64,000 bases of DNA from Warburgia ugandensis (GCA_035236585.1 CP141130.1:80671944-80735943); one strand, 5' to 3'. Positions 22,406-35,090 are shown, counted from the stretch's first letter. Numbers and translations: made by a program. The notes: a model not told the origin generated them from the letters alone.

Positions 22406-25088
22406 AGTTGTAAATAAAAATCAAGCTCCTTGTGATGCTTATTTTCCATCCAAAAGGATGAAACTTCCTTTTACTAATGTTGATTCAATTAGTATTAAAT
22501 CTCTTGTACATATGTGAGGGACCATCTCCGCTTCCTTGTAATGATAGTTTTCGATATTATGTCTTCTTCTTGGATGACTTTGGTCATTATTATTGGATCT
22601 TTTTGTTAAAGTTCAAGTCCAATGCGGATTCGATCTTTGCATCATTCAAAAGTATGGTCGAAAATCATTTTAAAAAAAATCAAAGCAGTGTAATGCGAGG
22701 GTGGAGGTGATTTCACAAAGACTAACTCATTTCTATCTCAAAATGGCATTGCTTGAAGAATCTCATTTCCACATACACCACAACAAAATGGTGTTGCAAA
22801 GAAAGCATTGGAAAATTATCAAAATTGGCCTTATTCTTCCTAGAATATTCATTTACCATTCATTTTCTATTTGTATACCTTTTGAACAGCCGCTTACTAA
22901 ACAAATTGGCGGCCTCACTCTTCAATTGGCTTTGAATATTGTTTGATCAGCCACCCAAGTTTTCTTCTAATAAAGCTTTTGGATGCTTATGTTATCCCTG
23001 GTTAAGACCATATTCCAAACAGAAGCTCCAAGATCGGTCTAAACATTGATTTTTCTTGAATATTCATAGGAGTCTAAATGTTACTTTTGCTACGATCTTC
23101 AAAATGGTAAGTTGTGTGTCTCTCATTGGGTTATATTTGTCCAAAATGTCTTTCCTTACCAACATCACTATCTAACTCTTTCATTGTCCAATCCTAATGC
23201 CACATCTACTTGGATGCTTACTCCTCCATTCGTTCTTCTCCCTTGTATCTATGCACCTTCGCTTTTTGTTGAACAGTCTCATAGGCCTTCAATTTCTATT
23301 GAGTAGTCTACTACCTCTCCTTTAATCTTGCCCAATCCACAACCATCCTCATATCCAACAACTTCATCTTCAAGTAATTCCCACTATCATCATCCAACCA
23401 TTCCATGTCATCAATCACCGAACACTAGAAACCAACCATATTTTAACCTTGTTACTAATCCCTTTGGGTGCCTTAAGTATTTCCCAATCCATAGCTCCAA
23501 CTGCTCCTCAACCAACATCCCAACACTCTCATCCTAATGTCACTCAAGCAATGACTTGCACCCGAACAAACCTTGCCACTATTCCTTCTTCTTCCTCTAT
23601 TTATAAAGAACCTCTCTCCTTCACTAAGGCCTTCAAGTCACCATTTTGGAGAGGTTACATGAATGAAGAATATCATGACCATCAAACAAATGAGACTTGG
23701 CTACTTGTTCCTATTGGATGAACCTTGTGGAGAACAAGTGAGCTTTTAGGGTCAAAACAGTGTGAAGTAGTTGATCAACTAGAATACACTTTAAAGAGAC
23801 CTTTACTCCTATCGTAAAATCAACTAGAATACACATTGTGCTATCTATAGTAGTTTCTTTCAATTGGAAGATACGACAGCTTGATGTAAACAACCCATGC
23901 CTCAATGGGTAGCTTTAAGAATGTGTTTATATGAAATGACTATAAGGCTTCGTAAATCTAACCAGGGTAGATCATTTTTTCTTACTTAGAAAATCTATCT
24001 ACGGTCTTTAGAAGGCATTGAGCATTTGGTACTCTCATCTTCATTATTTCCAACATGGGCAAGGTTTCAAAGCTTGTCAGACAAATGCATCTTTGTTTAC
24101 CTACAATCACAAAAATATTGTGATATGTTTCTTGGTTTACGTTGATGGCTTGCTCATCGCTAGAAATAATTCAGCTGCCACTAACAAATCTTTTTCATCT
24201 TCTCGGCTACCTTTTCATTGAAAGATCCTGGGGACTTGCACTTTTTCCTCAAGGTGCAAGCCATTCGAACCTAATAAGATATGTTCTTATCTCAAAGAAA
24301 ATATGTGGCTGATCTCTTGAGCAAGTTCAACTTGATTGACTCCAAAGCTATTGACCTACTTCAAGATGCTATAGAATATAGGTGAGCTATAGGGGATTTT
24401 TAATAGCTCTATCTCACACACCTGGTCATATCATTTGTTATGAACAACGCTTCTTAATTCATGCATGCTCCCACTATCACACATTAGACATGTGTTAAAC
24501 ATGTTCTTCATTATCTTTAGGCCATCATGAATTACAAATTGACACTGTAAATCATCCAAGTTGGATCTTAATGCTTATTTAGATGCGGATTGGGCCTATT
24601 GCCCAAATGACCGCACGTCCACAAGTTGATTTCTAAGTTATTTAGGCAATAATTTGGTGTCTTGGAGTTCCAAGAAACAAACGTCTGTAGCTAGATTGTC
24701 CACGGAAGCTGAGTATTAGTTTGCAGAAACTATAGCCTCTAAATTTATTTGCATTCAATCCTTGCTAAAAGAACTTCGTGTTTTTGTGCCCTAGGCTCCA
24801 TTGATTTGGTGTGACAATATTGGTTCAACCTATATGACTCTTAACCCTATTTTCCGTAATTGCACTAAGCATTTGGAGATGGATTTTCACTTTGTTAGGG
24901 AAAAAGTTGCTAACAAGAACTTGGCAATGAGGCATGTATGCACTACTAATCAACTCGCTGATTTGCTAACCAAAAGACTTTCAAGGAAGCAGTTACAATT
25001 ATTGAGGTACAAGATCAACATGCATGATGGCATGTTTCACCTACTGGGGCATGTAAAGGATACATGGTCCAAGGGATTAGTTTCTAAA
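22406..25088 (+). pseudogene. Old Copia pol remnant (integrase, RT, RNase H)
   Basis: In order along the plus strand: pre-integrase CDAYFPSKRMKLPFTNVDS, integrase with FRYYVFFLDDFGHYYWIFLL and FASFKSMVENHF, a proline/serine-rich linker near 23,300-23,600, RT start around NETWLLVP, catalytic region FLVYVDGLLIARN near 24,130 (YVDD changed to YVDG), and RNase H with WCDNIGSTYMTLNP and CTTNQLADLLTKRL ending at 25,091. Frameshifts and stops are frequent. Its protease and pre-integrase start is seen only in the second copy (62,404-62,789). It hosted the SINE that in turn hosts the minus-strand Copia. Confidence 0.9.
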
Positions 25089-27192
25089 TGATAAGTATCT
25101 AATTTTGTATAAAAACCCGCCTAATTAGTTACCCATCTGTTATAACTTAGAGCATAAATTAGGAGTTTTACACGAAAAATTTGTAACACATGCATTTTTG
25201 ACCTAGTAACTCAAAATTTTCATATTTTGTCGGATAAAGGTTAATTTGAGGTAAGTATATAATTTTTTTTACTTTTTATAGGAAAAGATGATGATCCGAC
25301 GGCCAGGATCGATGGAGATGAGCATTGAAGATCAAACTCAAAAGATCAAGTTAAAGCCTAAATATCATTAACCCAAAGTTAGATCGATGATCAAGATCAC
25401 TTCAAGTGAAGCATTGAAAAAGTCATAGGTGACCAAAGTGGGCCCATGAAGTAATCCATGCATTCCCACCACCTTAGCATAGGAGTCATGCAAACCACAT
25501 TAGCCATATAAGCCATGTGAGAAGGTGATAAGCTAAGGAGTCAAGCCAAGCCATTAAAGCCAATGAAGTGAGTTATGAAGCCAAGCCAAGTGAGCCCTCA
25601 ATGAAGTCACCTTAGCCATGCCACATGGACTAATAGGAGGAGAGCACCTCCACTTTTCTATTCTTTTTCCCACTCCCCATCTTTCTCTTCACTCATCAAT
25701 TAAATAATCCCATTATGGGACATGAGTGGAGGCATCTCCTTAAAAGATGGAGCCACCCACCTTATTTCTATATTCTATCATTCTACCCACCTTCCACTCA
25801 CATTTCTTTATTTCAACCATCATTCTTTGTCTCCATTCTTTTTCAACTCATCCCACCTTTCATTTTCCCTTAAATCACCTTAAAATAAGTTTAAAAAACA
25901 TGTATAAATAGCCCCCATGGGGGCTTCCATGAATTTGGACCATGGTGGAGGGGGATCCCCCTCCTTACTCCTTCAATGTAATCATCCTTGGAGCTTGCCA
26001 TCTTCCTCTAGTATTTCATGCCTCTTGCTTTGGGTTTTTGATCAATCTTTCAAGTTTACTTTCACTTCAAAGTTTAGGTTGGTTATCTCTTAGTTACTTC
26101 TTTAATTGTCTTTGAATTCCTACTTTGTTTTGATCCTTGGTTCCATACTTAGTTGTTAGCTTCTTTAGCCTTTAGTTGTATGATCTATTGATTTAAGAGC
26201 TATAACTCTTTGGTAGTGACAACCAAAAGAGTAAGCTATTAGATCAAAGTCTTTACCTTACATTCTTGTGTTGTTCCCTTGCTTCCCTTTCCATTTGTCT
26301 CTTAATTTCATTCATAGATCCGTTAATCAAAGACTACAACTCTCTTTTAGTGATAGCCAAGAGAGTGTAGTTATTAGATTAAATTTCTTGCCTTTGAATA
26401 CCCCTTAACTTCTTTGCCAAATCCATACCTTCTTTTTTCATTGTTTCCCTTCTTTTTCCTTAGATTTTCATTGAGTTACTTGTATGTTTGCTTAGGATGA
26501 GATTACATAGAAGATAGAGGATCAATTTTGGAATCTATGGTGTTTATTGAAGGATGTGCAAACTCCATGAGTGATGTACACCTCACTTGTATTGATTACT
26601 CTTTCATTCAAATAAAGAATTGTTCATTTGTAATGTTCTCCTTTTATGAATGAATCACTTGATTTGAAACTTATGTTCCATGGCTGTTATGATGTAATAT
26701 CTTTGGTTAAGATTCTAAAACACATTTGCATTTCGTCTCTTATGTATGCAATCAATTGTTCCTGCATTCCATGTCTTAGTTACCTTAAGATCCATGCATA
26801 GTTTTAGATTAGTTTGCTTCAAATTTTGTTTACTTTTATGCACATATTTCATGCATCTTAAGTTTGCTTAGGTTCCATTCATCTCACTTCATTTCATGCA
26901 TTCTTTCTGGTTTAATTCAATACACACCACTTGTTAGTTGTTTCCATAAGAAAGTTTTCAAATTTATGTTTGTTTACTTTTATCATGTTTTCATATTCCA
27001 TGTTTTAAATTTATGTTATGTTTTGATTCTTAGTATAGGATAAAAATCATTATCTTTGGCTAGGTTAAGTAGTTTAAGAAAAGTTCCACTTAACACACAA
27101 ACCGTTCAATTCCTCGTGGGATCGACCTCACTTGCGCATTTATACTACAACTGATTCGTGTGCTTGCGAGTTTAACTTTAAAAATTACAACC
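25089..27192 (+). mobile_element. Solo LTR-like insertion, about 2.1 kb
   Basis: It starts TGATAAGTATCTAATTTTG and ends near GTGCTTGCGAG and ACAACC, and is flanked by CTAAA at 25,084-25,088 and 27,193-27,197. The paralogous segment at 35,050-35,085 lacks the insert, so the borders are supported independently. The closing GGGATCGACCTCACTTGCG phrase is typical of the 3' end of long plant Gypsy LTRs, and TATAAATA at 25,903 would be the LTR promoter. The last two bases are CC instead of CA. No coding domain was found. Confidence 0.8.
25903..25910 (+). promoter_or_regulatory. Probable LTR TATA box
   Basis: TATAAATA followed by AGCCCCCATGGGGGC, in the position expected for the U3/R border of a long LTR. 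Promoter activity is inferred. Confidence 0.45.
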
Positions 27193-27197
27193 CTAAA

Positions 27198-28320
27198 TAT
27201 CGTTCCCTTCTCTAGTATTTCCAATTTGAAATTCAAATGCAAAGTTTATCTCGTTGTTGAGATTAGATTGCTATTCTAGTCATCCCATAGAGGATTGTAA
27301 GTTGTAATTTGTTCTTATCACAACTCTTCATAGTATATACAAGAACCTATGTACCAATATTGGGTGTATCAAATAATTCATTTTTACATCCCTATACTTT
27401 TCATTTACATATGAGACCATTTATTTGATTTCTATAACTTCATTATCCTTTATAATAAATATTACCAATAATGGGTGATTTTAACTTCCAAAAAAAATTG
27501 CTATCAAGTCATTCATTTTGGATGGTTCTATGTTTATGAACCTCCATGTTAGTGTAATTAAAAGTACACTTTTAAGTTTCTAGACTCATCAAATTAGCAC
27601 TATTTTAGAATTAGTAGTCATTCACAATAAGAGAACTTAAAAGAATGGGTCTTATCAACAAAGGAAGGACCCACCATGGTAAAGTGGGCAGCAGCACTCT
27701 CACTTGACTCAAGCATTCTTCTATTTTCTGCAGTTTTTTTTTTTTGGTTTATCCTATTGCAATCGAGAACTAGACTTGTATGGTAAATCTTAGAACTTGC
27801 TCTAATTCATACATTTATTGACTTTTAAGGTACCTATATTTAGTGACATCACGGACATGCATATTGTTAGACTTGACTTGGGGACATGGAGCTTCTTGGT
27901 GAGAGTAAATGTAATTTTCAAGCAATTTATTTTGTTTAGTCAATATGGGTTAGTTTTGTTGCAACATTTATTCACTTGGCCGAATAGTGGTGGTGAATAT
28001 ACAGCTAAAAAATGTTCATATAAGTTAACATGTGCAAATGTTACTCTGATTGAGTTTGAGATCCCACCTTTAGCTATGTCCAACCTTTAGATGATTTGAC
28101 TCAATCATCTTGTTTGGCCTCTCTTGTTTGGGCTGTATGTAAACAATCATGCCCACTGGTTAGAATCATCAAAATGGACCAACGAATCAAATCTAATCTA
28201 ATATGCGTAAACCCATGCATATCTAAACAGATTGGAAACATAAATATGCACTGATAATATATCAAAAAATTCAAATCTATATCGGATGTTCCATGAATAA
28301 TGGATTGGAGGATGTTGTTT
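27198..28320 (+). repeat. Old paralogous segment, partner of 35,060-36,440
   Basis: TATTTCCAATTTGAAATTCA at the left and TTTGGGCTGTATGTAAACAA toward the right have counterparts in the same order at 35,078 and 36,235. Similarity is about 80 percent by eye. The first 200 bases directly follow the Copia RNase H in the partner copy and look like the 3' LTR of that old element (GTATATACAAGAACC with a matching GTATAAAAGACCC). The long minus-strand frame at 28,101-28,646 is not conserved in the partner and is not taken as a gene. Confidence 0.75.
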
Positions 28321-28435
28321 GCAATTAGGAGCCACGTATACCTGTGTACATTCTGTCTCAGTAGGGGCAGTCGAGGAACACACACGACTGCCTTCACATG
28401 CTTTTCTATACCTGTCAGAAATATAATTGTCCCTA

Positions 28436-29850
28436 GATGTGAACTGCTCATCTTTAAGACTGCATGTAGGTCATATTTACGTGGTAGCCTATTCGTCATA
28501 GCCATACGCCAAAGATGACATCTTAAAGACATTTTGGCCAGTACTAGTAGGGGCAAAATGCCGAGGGTGAAAAAGTCACATGAAACACGTGTTGGAAAAT
28601 TATTGCCAAAAACAGAGGAGTCATCATCATTCATCATCGTCGTCAAAGCCTTACTTCCGTTAAGCGTCAGGCTTTCACATGAGCTCTGATTATTTAAATA
28701 TTTTTTTAACGAAAAGAGATGCCCATTTCAAACAAGAGGAACATCCACGTAGATCTTGTTTTGAAGTGGGAAACGGCAATTCGTGACATTTCAAAGTAGG
28801 CATTCCCATTAATATCTTTTTTCTTTATAAAAACGCATAATTCATCAAAAGAAAAAGAAAATTAGATACAAAATCACAAAGGAGTATTAGTATAAAGCGA
28901 GACAACGCTTCTAGTTTTTCGTATTGGAGCCTTCCTTATTTGATTCTAAGTAGTTCATCTAACTTAACTAATTTTGGATATCTCATAGCCCAAAAATTAT
29001 TTTAAAAAAAAAGTCATTAAATTCCAACAAATTGTATTTAATTCACTATATTCAAGCAATTGCTTCTAAAGAGCTTTTGGCCCTCTATATTTTGCAAGGC
29101 AAGGCACCAGTTGTTGGACATTAATGACTTTCTTTATAAATAGTTTTTGAGTCATGAGGTGTACTAAATTAGGAGTGTCAAAACGAAAAAGTGGAGGCAC
29201 TTCACAGTAGTTGGGGTGCTGTCTTGCTTTACAACAGCATTTCTCCATATAAAAAAATCAACCTTCAGAACCTAGCATTAGAAAAATTAATTATTTTCAA
29301 GAATTAGTATAAATTGCAACAACACCTCCACAAGGGAGAAGAGCCTTTGTGCCTACATAATTAATCCAAGGTGTATATCTAACACAAATGAGTTTGGACA
29401 TCTCCTGGCCCAAAAATCATTCAAAAAAATATTAAGTAAGAAGCAACAAATTGTGTTTTAGTTTGTTGAATGGAAACTATTATTTCTAGAGAGTTGCTTA
29501 CAATTGGTATCTAGCAATTGTTAAACAATTGCCTACCATAGAAATGTTGAGGTGCTTCACCCTTGGCAAGGTGCTGTTAAACTTTATTTTAGCATTCCTC
29601 ATTACTTTTTGAATCTCCACCATCAATAACCATCTTTATCCATCTGCTTGGCTAACTTAAAAAATATGAGACATAGGTGATTTGTTTGGATGTTTTAAAG
29701 CTGTTCTTCAAACCAAACATTTGATAGTTATTGTGTGACAAGGAGTCCCAAGTGGTATTCATGGGAACATAGTAACAAATTATAATTATTAAAGTTATTC
29801 ATGTGACCATTTGCTCTTAAACGACAAGCTGTCTTGGCAATGCACATAAA
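28436..29850 (+). repeat. Second part of the old paralogy (partner 42,992-43,470)
   Basis: GATGTGAACTGCTCATC, then CATACGCCAAAGATGACATC and TCTGATTATTTAA, recur at 42,992-43,230. CAGCATTCCTCATTA to TGTGTGACAAGGAGTCCCAA recurs at 43,270-43,400. Between them, 28,945-29,240 and 29,395-29,590 are diverged tandem copies (ACAAATTGT, GAGGTGCTTCAC-type blocks) that are absent from the partner. Confidence 0.7.
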
Positions 29851-29884
29851 TATTTTTCTCCTATTTCTTTTCCTTTTATCTCTA

Positions 29885-29955
29885 ATGGTGGATTTGCGCA
29901 ACTATTGAGGAGTCTCGAACTTCTAGCTCTTGTGCCACTACGCTACATTCGCACA
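29885..29955 (-). mobile_element. tRNA-derived SINE head, not Au family
   Basis: The minus strand has TGTAGCGTAGTGG (box A-like) and, about 30 bases later, GTTCGAGACTCC (box B-like). That spacing fits an internal Pol III promoter of a tRNA-related SINE. No acceptor stem pairing supports a functional tRNA. The 3' part is short and A-rich and no TSD was seen. Confidence 0.5.
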
Positions 29956-29973
29956 CACCGATATAAAAGTGTG

Positions 29974-29992
29974 TATATATATATATATATAT
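29974..29992. repeat. (TA)n microsatellite
   Basis: Short pure TA run. Confidence 0.95.
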
Positions 29993-30176
29993 CAACAATT
30001 GTGTGCACCAAGCCACTTTGAGAGCGAATGGATTTTGGCAGACCCACAACAATGTTTACAAGCTGTTTATAGGATATCATATGTAGGAGGGGCCTTTATA
30101 TAATGATGGGAGCACTATCATGCTGCTATAGCTACTCGTCTACTAGTACCCTCTACACCATCTGCATCTTCATAGG

Positions 30177-30773
30177 TGTAACACCCAGGGGTTCTAACAA
30201 TTACATTATTGTCTGCTTTAGGGTGCCCACACACCCCTCATGGTTTTGTTTTTCCCCGATTTCCCAAGAAAAATGCGTTGTGACCATTAAAGTTCCCCGC
30301 ACTCTTATAAACAACCCAATTTCCTCTTCCTAAACAATGTGGGACTAACTCTTTGTCCTTCACTTCAGCCTAGAAGTCTGACAGCCTTCTCTTGGCCCAC
30401 CCACATTGGCCTAGAGTTTCACATCTTCCCCCCTTATGGAACGCACGTCCTTGCATGATAGTCATGACTAGGCCCCTGTGTACGGCTAGCCACCACACCA
30501 TGAGAGGAACTGGCTCTGACACCAATTGTAACACCTTGAGGTTCCAACAATTATAATATTGTCCGCTTTGGGGCAGCCATACACACCTCACGGCTTTGTT
30601 TTTTCCCGATTTTTTAGGAAAAATGTGATGTGTCCTTTAGAGTTTTCCGAACTCTTATAAACAGCCGAGTTTCCTCTCCTCAAGCAATGTGGGGCTAACT
30701 CTCTATGCTTCACCCCAACCTAGAAGCCGGATAGCCTTCTCTTGGGCTGCCCTCATCGACCCAAAGCTTCACA
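30177..30773 (-). mobile_element. Complete TRIM, minus orientation
   Basis: Two LTRs of 247 bp each (30,177-30,423 and 30,527-30,773) flank 103 bp. On the minus strand the first LTR runs from TGTGAAGCTTTGGG to AAGGTGTTACA. It is followed by the primer site ATTGGTGTCAGAGCCA (30,511-30,526) and, before the second LTR, by the polypurine tract ATAAGGGGGGAAGA (30,424-30,437). There are no coding domains. ATAGG precedes it at 30,172-30,176; the same five bases follow the next TRIM at 31,666-31,670. Confidence 0.88.
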
Positions 30774-30807
30774 TTTGGTATCAGATATACACGAATGAGG
30801 CCTTTTA

Positions 30808-31665
30808 TGTTAATCCTTGGGCTGATGAGGATAGGAAAAAAGAAGGCTGGCATGCTTCTATGCTAAGGTGAAGGATAGAGAATTAGTCCCACATTACCTA
30901 GGGGGAGGAAACTAGGTTGTTTATAAGAGTTTGGGAAACTCTAATGGTCACAACGCACCCCGAGGGGTGAAGCCCAAGAGGGGTGAGGGACTTCAGGGAA
31001 CAAAACCTTGAGGGGTAGCCCAAGAGGGGTGAGAGACTCAAAGAGGACAATATTGTATCTGCTACGCACTCTGCCCACGGAACAACACATTTTTCCTCGA
31101 AAACCAAGAATGAACAAAGTCGTGAGGGGTATATGGGCACCTCCAAAGCAGACAATATTATAACTGTTAGAACCTCGGGGTGTTACAAATGGTATTAGAG
31201 CCAATTCCCCCCATAGTGTGGTGGCTAGCTGCACGCAGGCGCTCGATGGTTGAGGCCACATGGGGATGCGTGTTCACTAAGGGAGAAGATGTGAAGCCTT
31301 GGGCTAATGAGGGTGGGCCAAAAGAAGGTAGACAGGCTTCTAGGCTGAGGTGAAGGATAGAGAGTTAGTCCTACATCACCCAGGGGGAAAAAACTGGCCA
31401 TAAGAGTTCGGGAAACTCTAATTTCCACAACGCATCCTGAGGGGTGAAGCCCAAGAGGGGTAAGGGACTTAAGGGAACAAAACATTAAGGGGTGAAGCCT
31501 AAGAGGGGCAAGGGACTCAAAGAGGACAATATTGTATCTGCTGCGCACTCTGCCCATGGAACAACGTATTTTTCCTGGGAAACTGGGGAAGAACAAAGCC
31601 ATGAGGGGTGTATGGGCACCCTAAAGCGAACAATATTGTGACTGTCGAAACCCCGAGGTGTTACA
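30808..31665 (+). mobile_element. Complete TRIM, plus orientation, longer-LTR subfamily
   Basis: The LTRs are 30,808-31,187 (380 bp) and 31,290-31,665 (376 bp) around 102 bp. The primer site TGGTATTAGAGCCA is at 31,190-31,203 and the polypurine tract AAGGGAGAAGA at 31,279-31,289. These LTRs contain an internal repeat (GAGGGGTGAAGCCCAAGAGG twice) missing from the 247-bp LTRs next door, so this is a related but distinct subfamily. It is head to head with the minus TRIM, with 34 bases between them. Confidence 0.88.
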
Positions 31666-31670
31666 ATAGG

Positions 31671-32150
31671 TGTCTCACTTTCTAAGGTCTGTGAAGTTTT
31701 TCTCAGCCTTTTCAGTTAGATTATATATGTTAACAACCTTTCTAGATTTGCTACTCATTCTGCTGCTTCTGCCTCTACCCCACGAAGCACATCATACAAC
31801 TCCACTTGGTTTTTGGACTCAAGAGCATCAAATCATATGGCGTACACTCCACATATCTTTCATACATTTTTCCTTTAAACAACCACATATACATTCATGC
31901 TGTCAACAATATCTCATTATCTATCACACACATAGGAATAGTCAAAACTCGTAACCTAACATTACACAACATTTACTAGTTCTTCACCTTACTATGAATT
32001 TGATATCTATCAATCAGTTATGAGATTAAGGATATGAAGTCATATTTAGTGATAATAAATATGTTGTAAAGAATCCATGGACCAAATAGATTTGTGGGAC
32101 AAGGATTAGGAGTGGTCACTTTACTATCTTAAGTCCCTTCACATGCCCAT
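31671..32150. other. Stretch with nothing firmly recognised
   Basis: It may hold the decayed gag end of the Copia that follows, but I could not match a domain or a 5' LTR here. Confidence 0.35.
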
Positions 32151-34540
32151 TATATCTCACAATGCAACTTTCACTCGCATTGAATTATGGCATGGCCGAT
32201 CATGACATCCTTCTTTCTCTTGTCTTAATAAACTCATTACTGATGAATCTTTGGGCATTGTAACCAAAGTTCAAAATCTTCATTGCGAACATTGTATGTT
32301 TAACAAAAAATATATTTTTCCTTTTTCTCGTAGTTTTATCAAAATCATCAATCCATTTGATATGATTCATATTATTAACAATCTTAGTGATGCTCATTAT
32401 TATTTTCTTTTCATTTATGATTATTTACATTTCACATAAATCTATATCATGCATTCCAAATCTAAGGTCCATCAAAATTATCTAAACATCACTAACATGA
32501 TCCAACACAATATTTCAAAAGAATCAAAATTTTTAGGTTCAACTCTGGTAGTGAATTCTGCTCGAGGCAATTTTTAAACCTTTTTACATCACATAGTACT
32601 ATGCTTCAACTTTCATGTCTATATACACCTTCAACAAAATGAGGTCTTTGAACACAAAAAGGCACATTATTGAAACCATTCACACACTTTACTTATACTC
32701 TCAATTGCCACTAACATTTTGAGGAGAAGCTATCTTAACTTTAGTCTACCTTATCAATCAAACACCTAGCCCCTTACTTCACAATAAAATATCTTATGAA
32801 CTTTTGCATAGATCTCCACCATCATATCATCGTCTAAAAAAATTTGAATGCACATGCTTTGTATTATTACCCATAATGCACATACCAAGCTTTTCCCTCG
32901 ATCTATCATATGTATATTTATAGGTTACAATATTGAACAAAAGAGATACAAGTGTTACAACCCCAACACTCATTGTATCATTCTAAGAATGTCTTCTTTC
33001 GGAACAAGTTTCTTGTATGACTCTTTATCAGAATTTCTATGACCCTCATACTACCTTTATTGATCCCTTTCATGACTCCTATCTAGCACCTACTATAATA
33101 GATCCTCCCAATCCTCCATCACCTCCATCATCTTCTCCTACTCTTGAATTCTCTATCTGTGACTCTTTCAGAGGATATACCTAAGTATTCTCATCACATC
33201 CATCAACCTCTAGTAAAATATAGTGATTACTACTACTATGCAGCTAATGTTTTTGACCTCCATGAGTCTCACACCTATATAAAAGCAGGTATGCAACATG
33301 AATGGGTACAGGCCATGCAGACAGAATTGCAAACCATCATTAAGACCACTACCTAAGAGCTCACCTCCTTGCTACTAGGCAAATCAATAATTCATTGTAG
33401 GTGGATTTACAAAATCAAAAGTAAGGTAGAAGGTTTGATTTAGCAACATAGGTGTGCTTTGTGGATAAAGGATTTGCTGAGGAATATGGATGTGATTATG
33501 AAGAAACAGTTGTCCCTATTGCCTGCATGACCACTACTCACACTCTCACCGACGTCGCTTTCACTCATTCTTGGACACTTCATTAGATGAATGTCAAGAA
33601 TGCCTTTCTTCATGGGATTTTCATGAGGAATTCTATATGGAGCCACTTCCTAGTCTTCCTCACAAATAGGGCCAAGTATGTCGCCTTCATCATGCCCTCT
33701 ATGAATCAAGCAAATACCTTAGGCATAGTTCGACAAATTTTCCTTTACTATTACCCACATTGGGCTTTGTTAGAGTAATAATGACTCTGCCATGTTTATT
33801 CACCACAACAAGCATGGAAATGTTTTTCTCTTACCATTTGATGGTGAACCTCTATCAATCCGACTCTTTATTGTTGACTAGTTGGGATGTTCACATATCT
33901 CACTACCACTCGACCTTATATTGCTCATGCTGTTCTAGGATATTCATGTATGCTCCACACACTGATCACTACACTGTTGTATTATGAATTATTCACTATC
34001 TTCATGAGACCTTCATCAAAGCCTTCTTCTTTCCTCTTTATTGGCTCTTATTCTTTGGGAATATTTTGATACCCATTGGGGAGCTGATTTCATTGACCAA
34101 AAATCCACTAAAGGATATATTCTCTTTCTAGACAACTCTTTAATCTCTTGGAAAAGTAAGAAGTAAGATATTATGTCTAGATCTAGTATGTAATCAAAAT
34201 GTTTAGTTTTTTCTGATACTACTTGTGAGATACACTGGTTTCACGGATTACTCTCATACTTTGGCATCTTACAATCTCAGCCTATCCATCTCTATTGTGA
34301 TAACAAAAGTGTCATTCACATAGCTTATAAACAGTATTTTATGAGCATACAAAACACATTAAAGTTGACTGTCATATCACTCGGTAATATTATTAAAAGT
34401 GTACCATTACTCTCCCCTACATCTCCATCAATGGTCAAATGGTTGATCTATTTACAAAGGCCATCCAGATCCATGATTCCATTTTCTTTGTTCCGAACTT
34501 CAGTTGTTGTCATTATCAACACCTTCAGTTTGAGGAGAGA
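32150..34540 (+). pseudogene. Copia pol remnant, plus strand
   Basis: Pre-integrase is visible as CEHCMFNKKYIFPFSRSF near 32,290, integrase as PRSIICIFIGYNIEQKRY near 32,900, RT start as EWVQAMQTELQTIIKTTT near 33,300 with CRWIYKIKS, a QMDVKNAFLHG-like stretch near 33,590, and RNase H with LYCDNKSVIHIAYK near 34,290 and a VKWLIYLQ-type end. Almost every segment is in a different frame, so it is long dead. Order and spacing match Copia pol, and it ends at a polypurine tract before a 3' LTR. Confidence 0.87.
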
Positions 34541-34724
34541 TGTCAGAGAGATCTGCAAAGATATTCTTGCAAATCTGATTTGTACAGATATTACAAGGAT
34601 TATATCCCTTCCATATTAGCTAGATTGTAGCAACTACAAGGATTACATCTCTAATTGATTTGCAATGTATGCCTATATATAGTAGTGTAAATCTATTGAA
34701 TGAAACAAGAGAAAGACTTATCCA
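34541..34724 (+). repeat. 3' LTR of the Copia remnant
   Basis: The purine-rich AGTTTGAGGAGAGA (34,527-34,540) is followed by TGTCAGAGAGATCTGC and the segment ends TTATCCA. It holds a CTATATATAG box near 34,673. After it, sequence of an older Copia RNase H starts abruptly, so this element inserted into that older one. A matching 5' LTR was not found. Confidence 0.65.
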
Positions 34725-35090
34725 ATGCAATCTTATAAAAAGAACTTGGTGTTTTTCTACCCAGGGCTCCACTAATTTGGTGTGACGATTTTGGTTCAAC
34801 TTATATGACTCTTAACCCTATTTCCCACAATCGCACTAAGCATCTAGAGATGGATTGCACTTTGTTAGGGAAAATTTTCTGAGAAGAATTTGGCAATGAG
34901 GTTTGTATGTACTACTAATCTACTCACTGATTTGTTAACCAAAGGACTTTCAAAGCAACATTTACAATTACTGAGGTCCAAGATTAATGTGCACATGGCA
35001 CATTTCACTTGTAAGATAGTGCCAAGAATACATGATCCAAAGCGCTTAGTTTCTAAGCAACATTTCCTCATCCAGTATTTCCAATTTGAA
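34725..35090 (+). pseudogene. Older Copia RNase H end, paralogue of 24,770-25,091
   Basis: WCDDFGSTYMTLNP and CTTNLLTDLLTKGL match the RNase H end of the element at 24,801-25,091, as does non-coding sequence beyond it. The two regions are therefore parts of one old duplication rather than two independent insertions. Confidence 0.85.

Noticed and set aside
28101-28646. 181-codon minus-strand frame, the longest in the window
   Set aside because: The paralogous sequence at 36,190-36,440 and 42,990-43,230 does not keep the frame, composition is not protein-like, and no motif is visible.
29885-29955. A functional tRNA gene
   Set aside because: Box A- and B-like words are present but no acceptor or anticodon stem pairs, so it is a SINE head at most. 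The Au SINE heads were rejected as tRNA genes for the same reason.
30769-30795. Primer-site-like TTGGTATCAGA just after the minus TRIM, suggesting the opposite orientation
   Set aside because: The primer site and purine tract at 30,511-30,526 and 30,424-30,437 clearly give minus orientation; the extra word may be chance or a relic of recombination.
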